64,000 nt of DNA, from assembly GCF_022828325.1 (NCBI RefSeq), contig NZ_JAJQJS010000002.1:302601-366600 (forward strand). The letters are read 5' to 3'. The first letter of the stretch is position 1; each line of letters opens with the position of its first letter. Under the pieces are notes generated by a model. It searched no databases, was not told the DNA's origin, and saw nothing but the letters and a program-made list of their open reading frames with translations. Below, one piece after another: positions 26,638 to 35,663 of the stretch. The stretch comes from Candidatus Nanosynbacter sp. TM7-076. Lineage in GTDB: Bacteria > Patescibacteriota > Saccharimonadia > Saccharimonadales > Saccharimonadaceae. The translations under genes and the position numbers were made by a program.

Positions 26638-27249
26638 TTACTCCGTAAATGTATTAGCGTAGTTCCTAAATGTGATATTTAGTTTTGACGGGTCAAATCC
26701 CTGCTCTTTAATCTTATTGAGAGCAGCATTTCTATATCCTTCTATAGTATCGATTTCTACGATAACTCCATTCTTATGATTGGGGTCTGCTTTATATCCA
26801 ATTGAATAAATTAAGTTTTTTATTGGTAATTTTTTAATTATAGGATTGGCGTCTTCTAGGTTTTTTTGTTCATTAGTAAGTTCGTCTGTTGTAGCCCTGT
26901 CTATTTCTGACGTTTTAGACGAAGACTGTAATTCTTTAATAGCTTTCTCTGTCGTGGGCATGAGCGTAAAAATTATCCTTAACGGATTGCCCTTCTTTAC
27001 TTCAACATTAATATTCTCATCTTTAAAACCGCTTCTTGATGCTTTAAAATCGTATGTTCCTGGTTTTAAATATACGACTTGCGAGCCGATAAATTTTTGA
27101 TTACCTGTAGTAATTTCAGCCTTATCAGGTGAGGTCAGTAGGTAAACTGGAGTGGTGTCATGTCTATTTACGTAAGTTATAATGCCATATACTAATGTAC
27201 TGGCTGATAATAATATTAATATACTGCTAATTGCTTTTTTATTCATCAT
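26638..27249 (-). CDS. PEGA-domain membrane-anchored protein
   Basis: 203 residues. An N-terminal hydrophobic segment at about 7-27 is followed by a PEGA-like beta domain (about 33-95): VYLLTSPDKAEITTG, YLKPGTYDFKASRSGFKDENINVEVK and IIFTLMP are the typical strands and the Pro-Gly-x-Tyr turn. PEGA domains are extracytoplasmic and often bind surface polymers. A charged linker and a C-terminal domain of about 80 residues follow. The start ATGATG overlaps the stop of the lysozyme/CHAP gene by 4 bases, so the two are coupled. Role in the secretion machine is unknown. Confidence 0.68.
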   Translation of the reverse strand: MMNKKAISSILILLSASTLVYGIITYVNRHDTTPVYLLTSPDKAEITTGNQKFIGSQVVYLKPGTYDFKASRSGFKDENINVEVKKGNPLRIIFTLMPTTEKAIKELQSSSKTSEIDRATTDELTNEQKNLEDANPIIKKLPIKNLIYSIGYKADPNHKNGVIVEIDTIEGYRNAALNKIKEQGFDPSKLNITFRNYANTFTE

Positions 27250-28466
27250 TTCTTCCTAAACCAAGTTACGCCTGGTGATGTTAAGCTTTCACCGCCTGCC
27301 TTTGGGGCGTATTCGCACTGTGAAGCAGATGCTATGTTTGAGTCAAATCCGTCTATACTACCAACATAAACAAATGTGTGTCCTTTACTGTGAGCAACGT
27401 CCCCAGGTTTAAGGTCCGCTACGTTGATTGAACTACCATTACCGAGAGTTTGCCAGTTAGCCTCTGCCCATGCCCTTTGTACGATAGTCGGTCCAGCTTT
27501 GCCGTTTTCACCTCCATAGTTGTAATTCTTGTCAAATCCACTGTCATTTAGTATTGTTGTCACAAAGGCACCACAGTCTACGCCACCTCCAAGACAAGAA
27601 TCTCCAATGTATCTGTTCTCACTTTTTGCCTTTTCTATAGCTTCCGCGTATTCAGGTTTTTTATCTGTACGTACAGTTTTTTCTGGCCAGGCATAACGTT
27701 TGACGTAGTCAATAAAGTTGCCGCCGCCACTTGACGAAGAGCATCCTCCTCCACTTCCGCCTGTACCATTAAATCTTTCATAGATTTTTTGTGCAGCGGT
27801 ACCGCGTATATTTTTAACCTGCTCTTTTGTCATAGCTGATTTTTCAAAATCGTCATGCCAAAAAACAGTGGCGTCATCAACTGTTTTCAGGGTTTTTAAT
27901 AATTCCCATGAGTTCGAAGCAGTGCCAAATCCAGAAGCTGTAACCGGCCTTTCTGTCCCCTCTTGCACTAAATACTCCAATTCGAAGATTAATAGTTTAT
28001 CGTTGTCTTCTACCGGAATAGAATCGACCATACCCTTATCATTAGGCGCACCGCCATACTCTTGGTTATAATACTTTTTTAATTCAGATGGTATTTTGTT
28101 AGCTATCTGTGTTCGCCTTCCGAACGTCCATTGAGCAAGACCCCAGCCTCCAGACTCCCATCCTTGACCTACCTCATGCCTAGTAGGGCTAAATCCTGAC
28201 TCTGCTTGAATATTAGCCATCACGCCAGCTGTTTGTTCGGCGCTTAATCCTGCGTTACGTAGATATCCCCAAATCTTTTCTTGGTTATCAGATCCTGACA
28301 CTCCATTAGAAGACGATCCAGAGCAAGTTGTTGAATCATTTCCTTTATACCAAAGAATATCGTTTGTTACATATGAATCGGGATATCCTGCCGCCAAAGA
28401 TACTGGCTGCATAGTAATAGCGAAAGATATAGCAAAGCAAAGAGTGATAGATAACTTTTTATACAT
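27246..28466 (-). CDS. Secreted wall hydrolase: phage-tail-lysozyme-like plus CHAP/NlpC-like
   Basis: 406 residues. Signal peptide at about 1-25 (ending in SLAAG). Domain 1 (about 62-215) looks like the phage-tail lysozyme family: LRNAGLSAEQTAGVMANIQAESGF with its Glu, then GWGLAQWTFGRRTQ. A Gly/Ser-rich linker (about 235-250) leads to domain 2 (about 255-406), a CHAP/NlpC-like Cys peptidase: DCGAF with the nucleophile at about 298, and the His in an HSKGHTFVYVG sequence at about 360. Both cuts would open peptidoglycan. Being inside the type IV secretion operon it probably makes room for the channel, as VirB1-like enzymes do, or attacks a host wall. Two Cys pairs may form disulfides. Confidence 0.8.
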   Translation of the reverse strand: MYKKLSITLCFAISFAITMQPVSLAAGYPDSYVTNDILWYKGNDSTTCSGSSSNGVSGSDNQEKIWGYLRNAGLSAEQTAGVMANIQAESGFSPTRHEVGQGWESGGWGLAQWTFGRRTQIANKIPSELKKYYNQEYGGAPNDKGMVDSIPVEDNDKLLIFELEYLVQEGTERPVTASGFGTASNSWELLKTLKTVDDATVFWHDDFEKSAMTKEQVKNIRGTAAQKIYERFNGTGGSGGGCSSSSGGGNFIDYVKRYAWPEKTVRTDKKPEYAEAIEKAKSENRYIGDSCLGGGVDCGAFVTTILNDSGFDKNYNYGGENGKAGPTIVQRAWAEANWQTLGNGSSINVADLKPGDVAHSKGHTFVYVGSIDGFDSNIASASQCEYAPKAGGESLTSPGVTWFRKK

Positions 28467-28917
28467 CAGATCGGTTCCTTTTATATTCGTTTATAATATC
28501 TGTGGGAACACCAATACTTTTTAAGGCGTCTGGAGATTTTCTATCATTAACACCTGTTATGACCGAATTATTTCTTAGAATTGCATACGAGTCATAAGTA
28601 GATTTGATTTTCTCGCTATAAATTTCTAAAGTAACCAACTTGAATTCGCCCTGCTCTTTTACTATTGAATACTTTTTTAATTCACGATTACCGTAGGTGC
28701 TGGAAGTAGAGTTTAGTAATTCAGTGATAACTTTTTGCTCTGACGATTGCTCATGGATATTATTTTGGCTGCTTGGATTTTCATTGGTGTCTTGAGATGA
28801 TAACAGAATGGTAGTATATTGATTGCTGTCAGGATTTTTAATAATAAGGAAGGTTGCCATAATACTTATTAAAAATAATACGAATGATATTAGTATAACT
28901 TTATTTTCTTTATCCAT
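28459..28917 (-). CDS. Small single-span membrane protein, unknown
   Basis: 152 residues, unrecognised. One hydrophobic segment at about 8-29 and then a hydrophilic Ser/Asn-rich linker (about 35-65) and a compact alpha/beta domain to the end. I place the start at the ATG at 28917, sharing its first base with the stop of the 1013-residue gene (TAATG). A longer in-frame reading to 28947 would run into that gene. The stop overlaps the lysozyme/CHAP start by 8 bases. Tight coupling on both sides argues for membership in the secretion apparatus. A VirB8-like role is conceivable from topology, but there is no sequence support for it that I can see. Confidence 0.62.
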   Translation of the reverse strand: MDKENKVILISFVLFLISIMATFLIIKNPDSNQYTTILLSSQDTNENPSSQNNIHEQSSEQKVITELLNSTSSTYGNRELKKYSIVKEQGEFKLVTLEIYSEKIKSTYDSYAILRNNSVITGVNDRKSPDALKSIGVPTDIINEYKRNRSDV

Positions 28918-31900
28918 TAGACCTTCCTCGCGTACTCCCAGTGCCAAGCTTCTGATTTTTTAGTCCCTGGTTCAGCCCAAGCTGGATGCACATACCCATA
29001 TTTATGAGCGTTAGCCTTTAACCACTTATACACAGAAGAATCAAATCCTCCAACATTAATGTCTACGGCTAGCCCCCAACCGTGATTTGATTGACATGGA
29101 GGATAGTCTGCTGCGTTGCCGCCTTGATATAGAGGGTTTCCAGGAGTCGCATAAGCAGCCTGTGTTGCACAATCCCGATACGCTTCATTAATGGTTAAGT
29201 CAGATCCGTTATCGGCTTTATATGCTTTATTCATTTCTTCCATGGCCACTGCAGCTTTCTTATTCATTTTATTGCTTGGCGAGAAAGATAGAGTTTGCAA
29301 TTCTGAATCTGGAATTTCTCCGTTACTATGGCCTCCCCATCCGTCTTGTTGTGCTTCTTCTAATTGCGGTTCACCAACTGCCCCACCATTGTCTGGAGCT
29401 TTAGCTGTGGTTGAAGGAGCGTCTTCTTCGTCGTCTTCACCGTTAATCGACTGTGCGATCTGGAAGTCAATTAGTAATACCGACATAGCAGAAAGTTTTC
29501 TGTCATCGTATTGCTTAGCGGAATTTTCAGCTCCGAAAGATTCGCTAGTAACATCTTTACCTTCTGCGTCTTTATAAGTAGCACTTGTAGTAGTTGTCGC
29601 CGCTTGTTTTGAATTTGTCGGTGCTACACATCCGCCACTATTAAACCAGTAATTCCCGCTACTTGCGTCACTACAATCTTCAATGAAATCATAAAGAGGT
29701 GTATCTTTAACTATATATCCATTATTCATGAGATCGGATATATCTGCACCATCTGGAATGTCCATATCTTTCTGTATCCATCCTTCATCTTCGGCAATCT
29801 GTATAGCTTCCTCTACCGACATATTATCCTGGCTTTTAGTTATACCCGTACATGGTAACCCTGCTAAATTTATAGCCGGATCTTCGGATGACCCACTTCC
29901 CATATAAAAGTCTTTTGCGTATCCGCAATATTTATCAGAATACATACCGCTTGCTGCTTTTGCAGTGGATGAATAAGACAACGCCATAGAAGGTAATCTG
30001 AGAATATTAGATAGCATTGCTACTGGAGTTTTACTGTAAGTTCCATTAGCTATCATCATATTGCCCATATTATGGAATATACTACCTAAGAATGTATATT
30101 TACTGGATATATCAAATGGACTTAAGGAGGCGATATCCATTTCTTTTTGGAACTCTTCATTCGCTATTTGGATTCCATTGAATTCTGCTAATTGGCTCAT
30201 TTTAAGCCCTGGTAGCATCTGCCCCATAGATCCGCTTGCAAAGAACGCCGCCGCTCCAACACCAAGTGAGTCGCCTAAATCCTTATATTGAGCATTATTT
30301 GGTACAAGAAATTTCTTTGCTAGTTCTTCAAGAATTGTTTTAACTTGGTCGCCTACCGCTACCTCTGCTACCTTTGTAACTATTGCACCGAGAGTTTGGC
30401 TTCCTGCCCAAGTTAACAATTTAGGCCATCCACCGGCGGCGGCGGTAGCTACACCCTCTATAGCCATAAAAGTGTACATTGTAATTGGGCTAAGTATAAA
30501 GTCACATGCTCCTTGAGTAGCACCTTTAAGGTCATTTATTTTGCGAATTATGGGATTTGTAACTATTGAATATCCTGGCACATAATTTTTAGCAATTCCT
30601 GGCTTGTCATTATTGACACCCATTGCTGCAAGGAGAAATGGAGAATCCAGAGCTGACCCTTCGGTGTTTTCAGAATCTTTCATTTTACCCCTTTGAGTAA
30701 GCATGTCGCCTATAGTTTCCATCGTTTCTTGAGAGAACCCACTGCCTGTAGATTCGGCAGCTGAAGCCTTCTGACCTAATAATAATGCTGCGGCAGGTTG
30801 ACTGTCTAACCCAGAAGCTTTAGCCTGCGATCCGGGAGATAGTATTACATCCATAACTAAGCCAAGTAGAGGAGCTAGCTGAACTGCAGTAACTCCTGCT
30901 GCGATAATATTTGGAATTTTTACAGCTAAGCAATAACCGGCAGCAATAGTGTAGGCTAGTGCTCCTTTTTTTAATTTGCCTCCCATCTTATTAATTCCGG
31001 TCTTAACGTTATTGATGGCTGTGCTGTTATTAAATTTTGGCATCCTCTCTCGGAATTTTTTTACCCTCTCTGTTACTTTAAGTTTTTTATCGATTTTTGA
31101 CATCGCATTATTTCTTTTAAGGCTGAACTTATTGTAGAGCTTACTCATATGCTTTCCTGTCCAGGCACGGAAACGCATTTTCAACAGACCTGTTCTTCCG
31201 TAGACTTTACTGGCAATTTTACGATTCTCTTTCTTCAGTAATTCGTCTTTTAATTTTGATGCTTCAATAGGTTTTCCGCCGTTTACTCCTTCTATCTTCC
31301 AATGGGTTGGATTTTTTTCTGGGTAACCGGTTCTCTTTAGCTTCATTTCGTTTCCATTGGCGTCAACCGGAGTTAGACCAGATTTCTTAAGTTTATTGAG
31401 AGCTCTATTAGAGAATCGCCCTGTTTTACAGCGTATCTTTTTGTTTTTGCAGATTCCTGCATCACCACTAGCTTCGACCATGTTATTCATGACTTTTTTC
31501 GCGCGGGATTCTTTAACAATTGAGGCGGAGTCGTTTTTCCAGGTGAAATTCTCCATAATATTTTGTATCATCGTAGCTGAACTGGCAATCATTCCCAGTA
31601 TTGCGCTGATTATACTTAATATAATAGAAATTATTGCAATTGGTCCGCGTTTTTTCAGCAAAGACTTGAATGTTACTGGACTTTTCTTTTTTCCCACAGA
31701 CGGCTGATAAAAACCGTTGCCCGGAACGGAAGATTCTTGGTTATTAACGGCAGCGCTGGCGGAATCGTTTTGGTTAGGATTCAAGTCCGAATCTTTATTG
31801 TCAAACTGAGATTCAAGATCATTAATGGCGTCTCTTTCCCGATTGCTTAGTTCCGATCCGCTATCGACGTCGGCTGCGATTTGATCAAATTGAGCCTGCT

Positions 31901-31958
31901 CAGCAGGATTTAATCTGCTGTCAGTTTCGGAATCCGTCGTGTAATCAACTCGTGCCAT
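28917..31958 (-). CDS. Large membrane protein with C-terminal M15 (VanY-like) D,D-carboxypeptidase domain
   Basis: 1013 residues. A charged N-terminus (about 1-105) is followed by a hydrophobic stretch (about 108-132), a long Lys/Arg-rich region (about 140-320), further hydrophobic segments near 330-375 and 480-560, and a polar Ser/Gly region. The final 95 residues form a VanY/M15 peptidase: NEAYRDCATQ at about 919-928, SNHGWGLAVDI with the zinc His and Asp at about 954-964, and EAWHWEYA with the third zinc ligand near the end. It would trim peptidoglycan stems outside the cell. The remainder may be a VirB6-like or scaffold part. It lies 17 bases after the VirB4 ATPase gene. The fusion is unusual. 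Confidence 0.78.
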   Translation of the reverse strand: MARVDYTTDSETDSRLNPAEQAQFDQIAADVDSGSELSNRERDAINDLESQFDNKDSDLNPNQNDSASAAVNNQESSVPGNGFYQPSVGKKKSPVTFKSLLKKRGPIAIISIILSIISAILGMIASSATMIQNIMENFTWKNDSASIVKESRAKKVMNNMVEASGDAGICKNKKIRCKTGRFSNRALNKLKKSGLTPVDANGNEMKLKRTGYPEKNPTHWKIEGVNGGKPIEASKLKDELLKKENRKIASKVYGRTGLLKMRFRAWTGKHMSKLYNKFSLKRNNAMSKIDKKLKVTERVKKFRERMPKFNNSTAINNVKTGINKMGGKLKKGALAYTIAAGYCLAVKIPNIIAAGVTAVQLAPLLGLVMDVILSPGSQAKASGLDSQPAAALLLGQKASAAESTGSGFSQETMETIGDMLTQRGKMKDSENTEGSALDSPFLLAAMGVNNDKPGIAKNYVPGYSIVTNPIIRKINDLKGATQGACDFILSPITMYTFMAIEGVATAAAGGWPKLLTWAGSQTLGAIVTKVAEVAVGDQVKTILEELAKKFLVPNNAQYKDLGDSLGVGAAAFFASGSMGQMLPGLKMSQLAEFNGIQIANEEFQKEMDIASLSPFDISSKYTFLGSIFHNMGNMMIANGTYSKTPVAMLSNILRLPSMALSYSSTAKAASGMYSDKYCGYAKDFYMGSGSSEDPAINLAGLPCTGITKSQDNMSVEEAIQIAEDEGWIQKDMDIPDGADISDLMNNGYIVKDTPLYDFIEDCSDASSGNYWFNSGGCVAPTNSKQAATTTTSATYKDAEGKDVTSESFGAENSAKQYDDRKLSAMSVLLIDFQIAQSINGEDDEEDAPSTTAKAPDNGGAVGEPQLEEAQQDGWGGHSNGEIPDSELQTLSFSPSNKMNKKAAVAMEEMNKAYKADNGSDLTINEAYRDCATQAAYATPGNPLYQGGNAADYPPCQSNHGWGLAVDINVGGFDSSVYKWLKANAHKYGYVHPAWAEPGTKKSEAWHWEYARKV

Positions 31959-31975
31959 ATTTTCTCGCTATTTTT

Positions 31976-33835
31976 CTACACCGCTCCGTAGCCGCCGATT
32001 GGTGAATCTGACGGTTTTATTTGTTGCGATACGGGATTTGTATTGATCAAATTATATTCGGTATCGCTAGCCTGAATCTGAATGTGAACGTGATTTTGTC
32101 CAGCAAAGAATAATCCTTGCCCAACTGGGAAATTGGCTAGTCGCTTCTGCTCTTCATCTGTCAATTTGAACACTTGCGCCAAAACGTCAACGGCGCTGGC
32201 GGACTGTTTCAAAAGTAGCTGCATTGAGGAGTTGGAAACGATTGCTCGCCCCATTTTACTTCCAACGAAGTCTTCCACGTCCTGCGTGATTGTCGTTAGT
32301 CCTAATTGATATTTGCGGGCGCGCTTGGCTAACGAGAATAAGAAATTGGCAGAATCGTCATACTTCATCAATTGCCAAGCCTCGTCAACAATCAACATAC
32401 GTTTCCTCTGGTCGGTACGCGTAATATTCCAGATGTGATTCAGAACAATATACATCGCCGTTGGTCGCAGCTCATCTTCCAAGTCGCGAATGTTAAAGAC
32501 AACCATATTATTATTAATATCAATATTACTCTGTTGCGAGAATATTCCAGCAAAAGTTCCAGAGGTAAATTTGCGAAGTCGCTGAGCCAGACTTGGGCCA
32601 GTTCCGCCCATATGAAGCAAAGTGTCGTATAAGTCGGAAATCGTAGGTGGCGTAGAATTGTGTGTTAGTGGATCCGAAGTAATACCGACGCGTGCGTAAG
32701 TGTCGATTAATGCTTGATCAATGTCGGCCTCTTCCGCTGGTGATAGTCCTGCTACGACTTGCCCGCCAGCCCCTACTCCTGCGCCGCCCAGCATTTGCCT
32801 GAGTAGTCCATGTAGTGTAACTAAGTTAGCACGTAGTGCGTCATCTGCCTCATCAGTATCAATAACACGCGGCAAATCGAACGGATTAATCCTCGTGTCG
32901 CTACTTAAGCTCAATCGAATATAACTGCCACCAACCGCGTCGCATAGTTTTTGGTACTCGTTTTCTGGGTCAATAATCACAATATCAGCACCGACCATCA
33001 TACTTCTTAAAGCTTCCAACTTAACGGTAAATGATTTACCAGCACCAGACTTAGCGAACACGACCATATTGGCGTTTTCCAGAGAGAACCTGTCAAAAAT
33101 CACCAAGCCATTATTATGCATATTAATTCCGTAAAGTACGCCCTTATTGTCCGTCAAATCAGCTGAAGTGAATGGAAAGCTGGTTGAAATTGCGCCAGTA
33201 TTCATGTTGCGGCGAATCTGTAGCTCATCAGTCAATTGTGGAATAGAGCTATTCAATCCCTGCTCCTGCTGGCTGGAAGCCACTTTTGAGAACACCAATT
33301 GCTGACCAAAAATAGTTTCAATTTTATGCTGGATAAAATTCAATTCGTCCAAGCTGTCGGCGTAAAGCGTAATATATAAGCCGTAGCGGAAGAACTTTTC
33401 GGCACCAATCTGCAATTGATCGCGCAATTCTTCGGCGTCTTGCAAAGCTGCTTCCAAGCCTGGGTCGCGCACCTTTCCCTTTTCCATGTTTATATTCATG
33501 GTTGCTTCCAGCTGGGTAACTTTTTTACGCAGGTTATTCAGGACAATTTGTGTATCGACTGGATAAATAAACATACTAATATCCAGCACTTCATCGATGT
33601 TAATGATTGAACTAAGCCAGCCGGTGTAGATTTGGCGAGGATAGCCATAAACATACATCGTGCGGCCATATTTTGAGCCAAGTCGGAAATGGTCGGAATG
33701 AAGCTCAATACTACTTGGCGCGATAAAATCACGCAAAGTTCGAACACCAGTTAAGAAGGCTTGTTCGACTTCGGCTTGCTCCCTTGCTCGTTGCTGAGCA
33801 GCAATATCAACGGCATCTAATTTCTTCTTTGCCAT
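31976..33835 (-). CDS. VirB4-type secretion ATPase
   Basis: 619 residues. The N-terminal 250 resemble the VirB4/TraC N-domain. The motor domain has Walker A FAKSGAGKSFT at about 261-271, the IIDPENEYQKL segment at about 287-297, Walker B RMLIVDEAWQLM at about 478-489 and the TITQDVEDF sensor region at about 512-520. It powers substrate or pilin movement in a type IV secretion system. The start shares one base with the stop of the upstream 294-residue gene (TAATG), so translation is coupled. No VirB11 or VirD4 gene is visible in this window; they may lie elsewhere. Confidence 0.93.
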   Translation of the reverse strand: MAKKKLDAVDIAAQQRAREQAEVEQAFLTGVRTLRDFIAPSSIELHSDHFRLGSKYGRTMYVYGYPRQIYTGWLSSIINIDEVLDISMFIYPVDTQIVLNNLRKKVTQLEATMNINMEKGKVRDPGLEAALQDAEELRDQLQIGAEKFFRYGLYITLYADSLDELNFIQHKIETIFGQQLVFSKVASSQQEQGLNSSIPQLTDELQIRRNMNTGAISTSFPFTSADLTDNKGVLYGINMHNNGLVIFDRFSLENANMVVFAKSGAGKSFTVKLEALRSMMVGADIVIIDPENEYQKLCDAVGGSYIRLSLSSDTRINPFDLPRVIDTDEADDALRANLVTLHGLLRQMLGGAGVGAGGQVVAGLSPAEEADIDQALIDTYARVGITSDPLTHNSTPPTISDLYDTLLHMGGTGPSLAQRLRKFTSGTFAGIFSQQSNIDINNNMVVFNIRDLEDELRPTAMYIVLNHIWNITRTDQRKRMLIVDEAWQLMKYDDSANFLFSLAKRARKYQLGLTTITQDVEDFVGSKMGRAIVSNSSMQLLLKQSASAVDVLAQVFKLTDEEQKRLANFPVGQGLFFAGQNHVHIQIQASDTEYNLINTNPVSQQIKPSDSPIGGYGAV

Positions 33836-34719
33836 TATGACCTTCCTCCTCTCGGTGATGGACCAGTTCCCTTAGTTACGTAAGTGGTCGTAAGCTCGCT
33901 TGGATCAATGTCCTCTAACGATTCACGTGACGACGTGTCGGGATTATATGAAGTGTAGAACAACTCACCCAATTGTCTGGTGTTTAATTGCCAACTTTTT
34001 ACGCCCATTTGGAATAGTCCGTTCATAACCGAATCAATGCGGTTTTTAATTTCATCTTTGGCTTTGGTATAGGTAACTTGGTCAATTTTTGTTACGGTTG
34101 CCTCTTTTTTTCCACTAAAGAAACTATTGAACAATCCCTTAGTTTGCTGCTTGAAGGCATTTTCCTCGCCAGCTGGATAATATGGAACGACAACATAAAA
34201 ACTCTTATCCATAATGTTTGCCTCTTGTGCCAGAATGTCAATGAAATCCATATAATCGTCCATTAGGACGTTGAGAAGCATATTATCTTGATTGCGGCGA
34301 ATTTCAGCCAATCTGTCCAGATACGGACCAATGTCCACGCGGCGTGAACGGATAAGAACCTGAATTGGGAAATATAGAGAGTTGATGAAGTTTTGATAGC
34401 TAAACTCAATTCCCTCTCTTTCGCGTGAACTCATAAGGTCGAAGTTAATTGATTCGCATTCCACTACCGCCCGAAAACTGCCATCGCTCATAATGATCAT
34501 ATTTTCGCGCATTTCAGAGAAAAGCAGTGTATTCTGGGTGCTAATTGGTCCTTTTTGCTTCTTGTCGTCAGGGGTCTTATCTGGGTATGGTGTGGCTGGA
34601 TTTGGTCCCGAACCAATTGCCCCTGATGGCTGCTGAGAGACACCAGGAAGAGCCGCATTGGTTTGCGGAACCTGCTGATAAGATTGTTGATTTTGTAACT
34701 CTGGTTGCATAAACCCCAC
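33835..34719 (-). CDS. TraC/VirB4 N-terminal-domain-like protein
   Basis: 294 residues with no Walker motif. A Pro/Gln-rich N-terminal tail of about 50 residues is followed by a domain (about 60-250) with TQNTLLFSEMRENMIIMSDGSFRAV and a YQNFINSLYFPIQVLIRSRRVD stretch. This is the pattern of the N-terminal region of conjugative TraC/VirB4 proteins, here as a separate gene directly before the ATPase. It may dock the ATPase to the PrgI/VirB3-like membrane part. The start could be the GTG at 34719, which abuts the PrgI stop, or the ATG at 34710, which has GGTGGGG just upstream; I give the longer form. Confidence 0.72.
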   Translation of the reverse strand: MGFMQPELQNQQSYQQVPQTNAALPGVSQQPSGAIGSGPNPATPYPDKTPDDKKQKGPISTQNTLLFSEMRENMIIMSDGSFRAVVECESINFDLMSSREREGIEFSYQNFINSLYFPIQVLIRSRRVDIGPYLDRLAEIRRNQDNMLLNVLMDDYMDFIDILAQEANIMDKSFYVVVPYYPAGEENAFKQQTKGLFNSFFSGKKEATVTKIDQVTYTKAKDEIKNRIDSVMNGLFQMGVKSWQLNTRQLGELFYTSYNPDTSSRESLEDIDPSELTTTYVTKGTGPSPRGGRS

Positions 34720-35634
34720 CTAACGTAGTGAAATCACCACTTCCTCATCTGATAATTTATTTTCTTGCTGAATTCGATTTGCCTCACGCGCAATCGTTTC
34801 AATCGAGAGGTCACGGTTATTTGCCAGTTCTATTATAGCAGGTGACACCTCGTTTACGCTAGTTTGCGGCGTGGTTGTCGGTTGAGTTTGAGCTGGAGCG
34901 CTCGTGGCAGGCTGTCCGGATACTGGATTTAATACAGATTGATGCATTGTTGGGTACGGATTCATTTGTAGTGGTGTGGCTGGAGTAGGATTATCTGATT
35001 GAGATGGTTGAGGTGTTTGCGTAGGAGGCGGCGGCGTAGTAGATTGCCCTGTTTGCATCTTTTGGATAACTTCTTGTCGCCTACGAACATCGGACTGATT
35101 TATTAAGTGATTGATATTTTGCGCCGTAGCACTATTTTCATCCAATATGTCGTTAGCCGCTTGCCCTTCGTTGAATAAATCGGCACGCATCGAGCTATTC
35201 GGATTATTAACGCCACGAATTGACCAACCCTGACTGTCTACCAAATTCGCCAAATATGATAATCTTCGCTGGACTTCGGCTTGATCGTAATTATTGCCGT
35301 AAGTCTTCTCCTCGACTTTTGGCGCGATAACTTCGACTAATCTTTCAATCCCATCAGGCTGCCATAGCCGCTTTTTTGGTTTTAGCATAAAAGAAATAAC
35401 TGCTGCCAAATAAACTTCCATCGGTTGATCTTTTTTAAGCGGTAAAGCCAGCGCTCCAAAGAATAAAATTATCGGCACAGGAATTATTGCCAAAGGTAGT
35501 AAAATTGTACTCAAACCGTATGCAATAGCGATTCCAATAACAGCTATAATTAAGAACACAAACTGTCGGAAACTAAACGGCCCGAGCAGTTTGTCCTCCG
35601 CCTCGACATCTTGAGGGACTTTATACACCGACAT
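34720..35634 (-). CDS. PrgI-family protein (VirB3-like)
   Basis: 304 residues. The N-terminus (about 1-95) is the PrgI signature: MSVYKVPQDVEAEDKLLGPFSFRQF followed by two hydrophobic segments at about 27-45 and 47-67 and an AAVISFMLKPKKRLW turn at about 78-92. PrgI proteins substitute for VirB3 next to VirB4 in Gram-positive type systems. The tail (about 100-304) is polar, with a long Pro/Thr/Gln-rich linker at about 200-265 and a final short helical domain. A TGATATAAT extended -10 ends 9 bases before the start, so an internal promoter is possible. Next genes downstream are the N-domain protein and VirB4. Confidence 0.88.
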   Translation of the reverse strand: MSVYKVPQDVEAEDKLLGPFSFRQFVFLIIAVIGIAIAYGLSTILLPLAIIPVPIILFFGALALPLKKDQPMEVYLAAVISFMLKPKKRLWQPDGIERLVEVIAPKVEEKTYGNNYDQAEVQRRLSYLANLVDSQGWSIRGVNNPNSSMRADLFNEGQAANDILDENSATAQNINHLINQSDVRRRQEVIQKMQTGQSTTPPPPTQTPQPSQSDNPTPATPLQMNPYPTMHQSVLNPVSGQPATSAPAQTQPTTTPQTSVNEVSPAIIELANNRDLSIETIAREANRIQQENKLSDEEVVISLR

Positions 35635-35643
35635 ACTGCTTAT

Positions 35644-35652
35644 ATTATATCA
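35644..35652 (-). promoter_or_regulatory. Extended -10 promoter before prgI-like gene
   Basis: TGATATAAT on the minus strand, with its hexamer at 35649-35644, ends 9 bases before the prgI-like ATG at 35634. It would let PrgI, the N-domain protein, VirB4 and the wall hydrolases be expressed separately from the two TrbL-like genes. Confidence 0.5.
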
Positions 35653-35663
35653 AAATATGGAGA

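Noticed and set aside
29191..29577. 128-residue plus-strand frame opposite the M15 fusion gene
   Set aside because: Ser/Leu-rich antisense shadow of a well-supported gene, without start signals.
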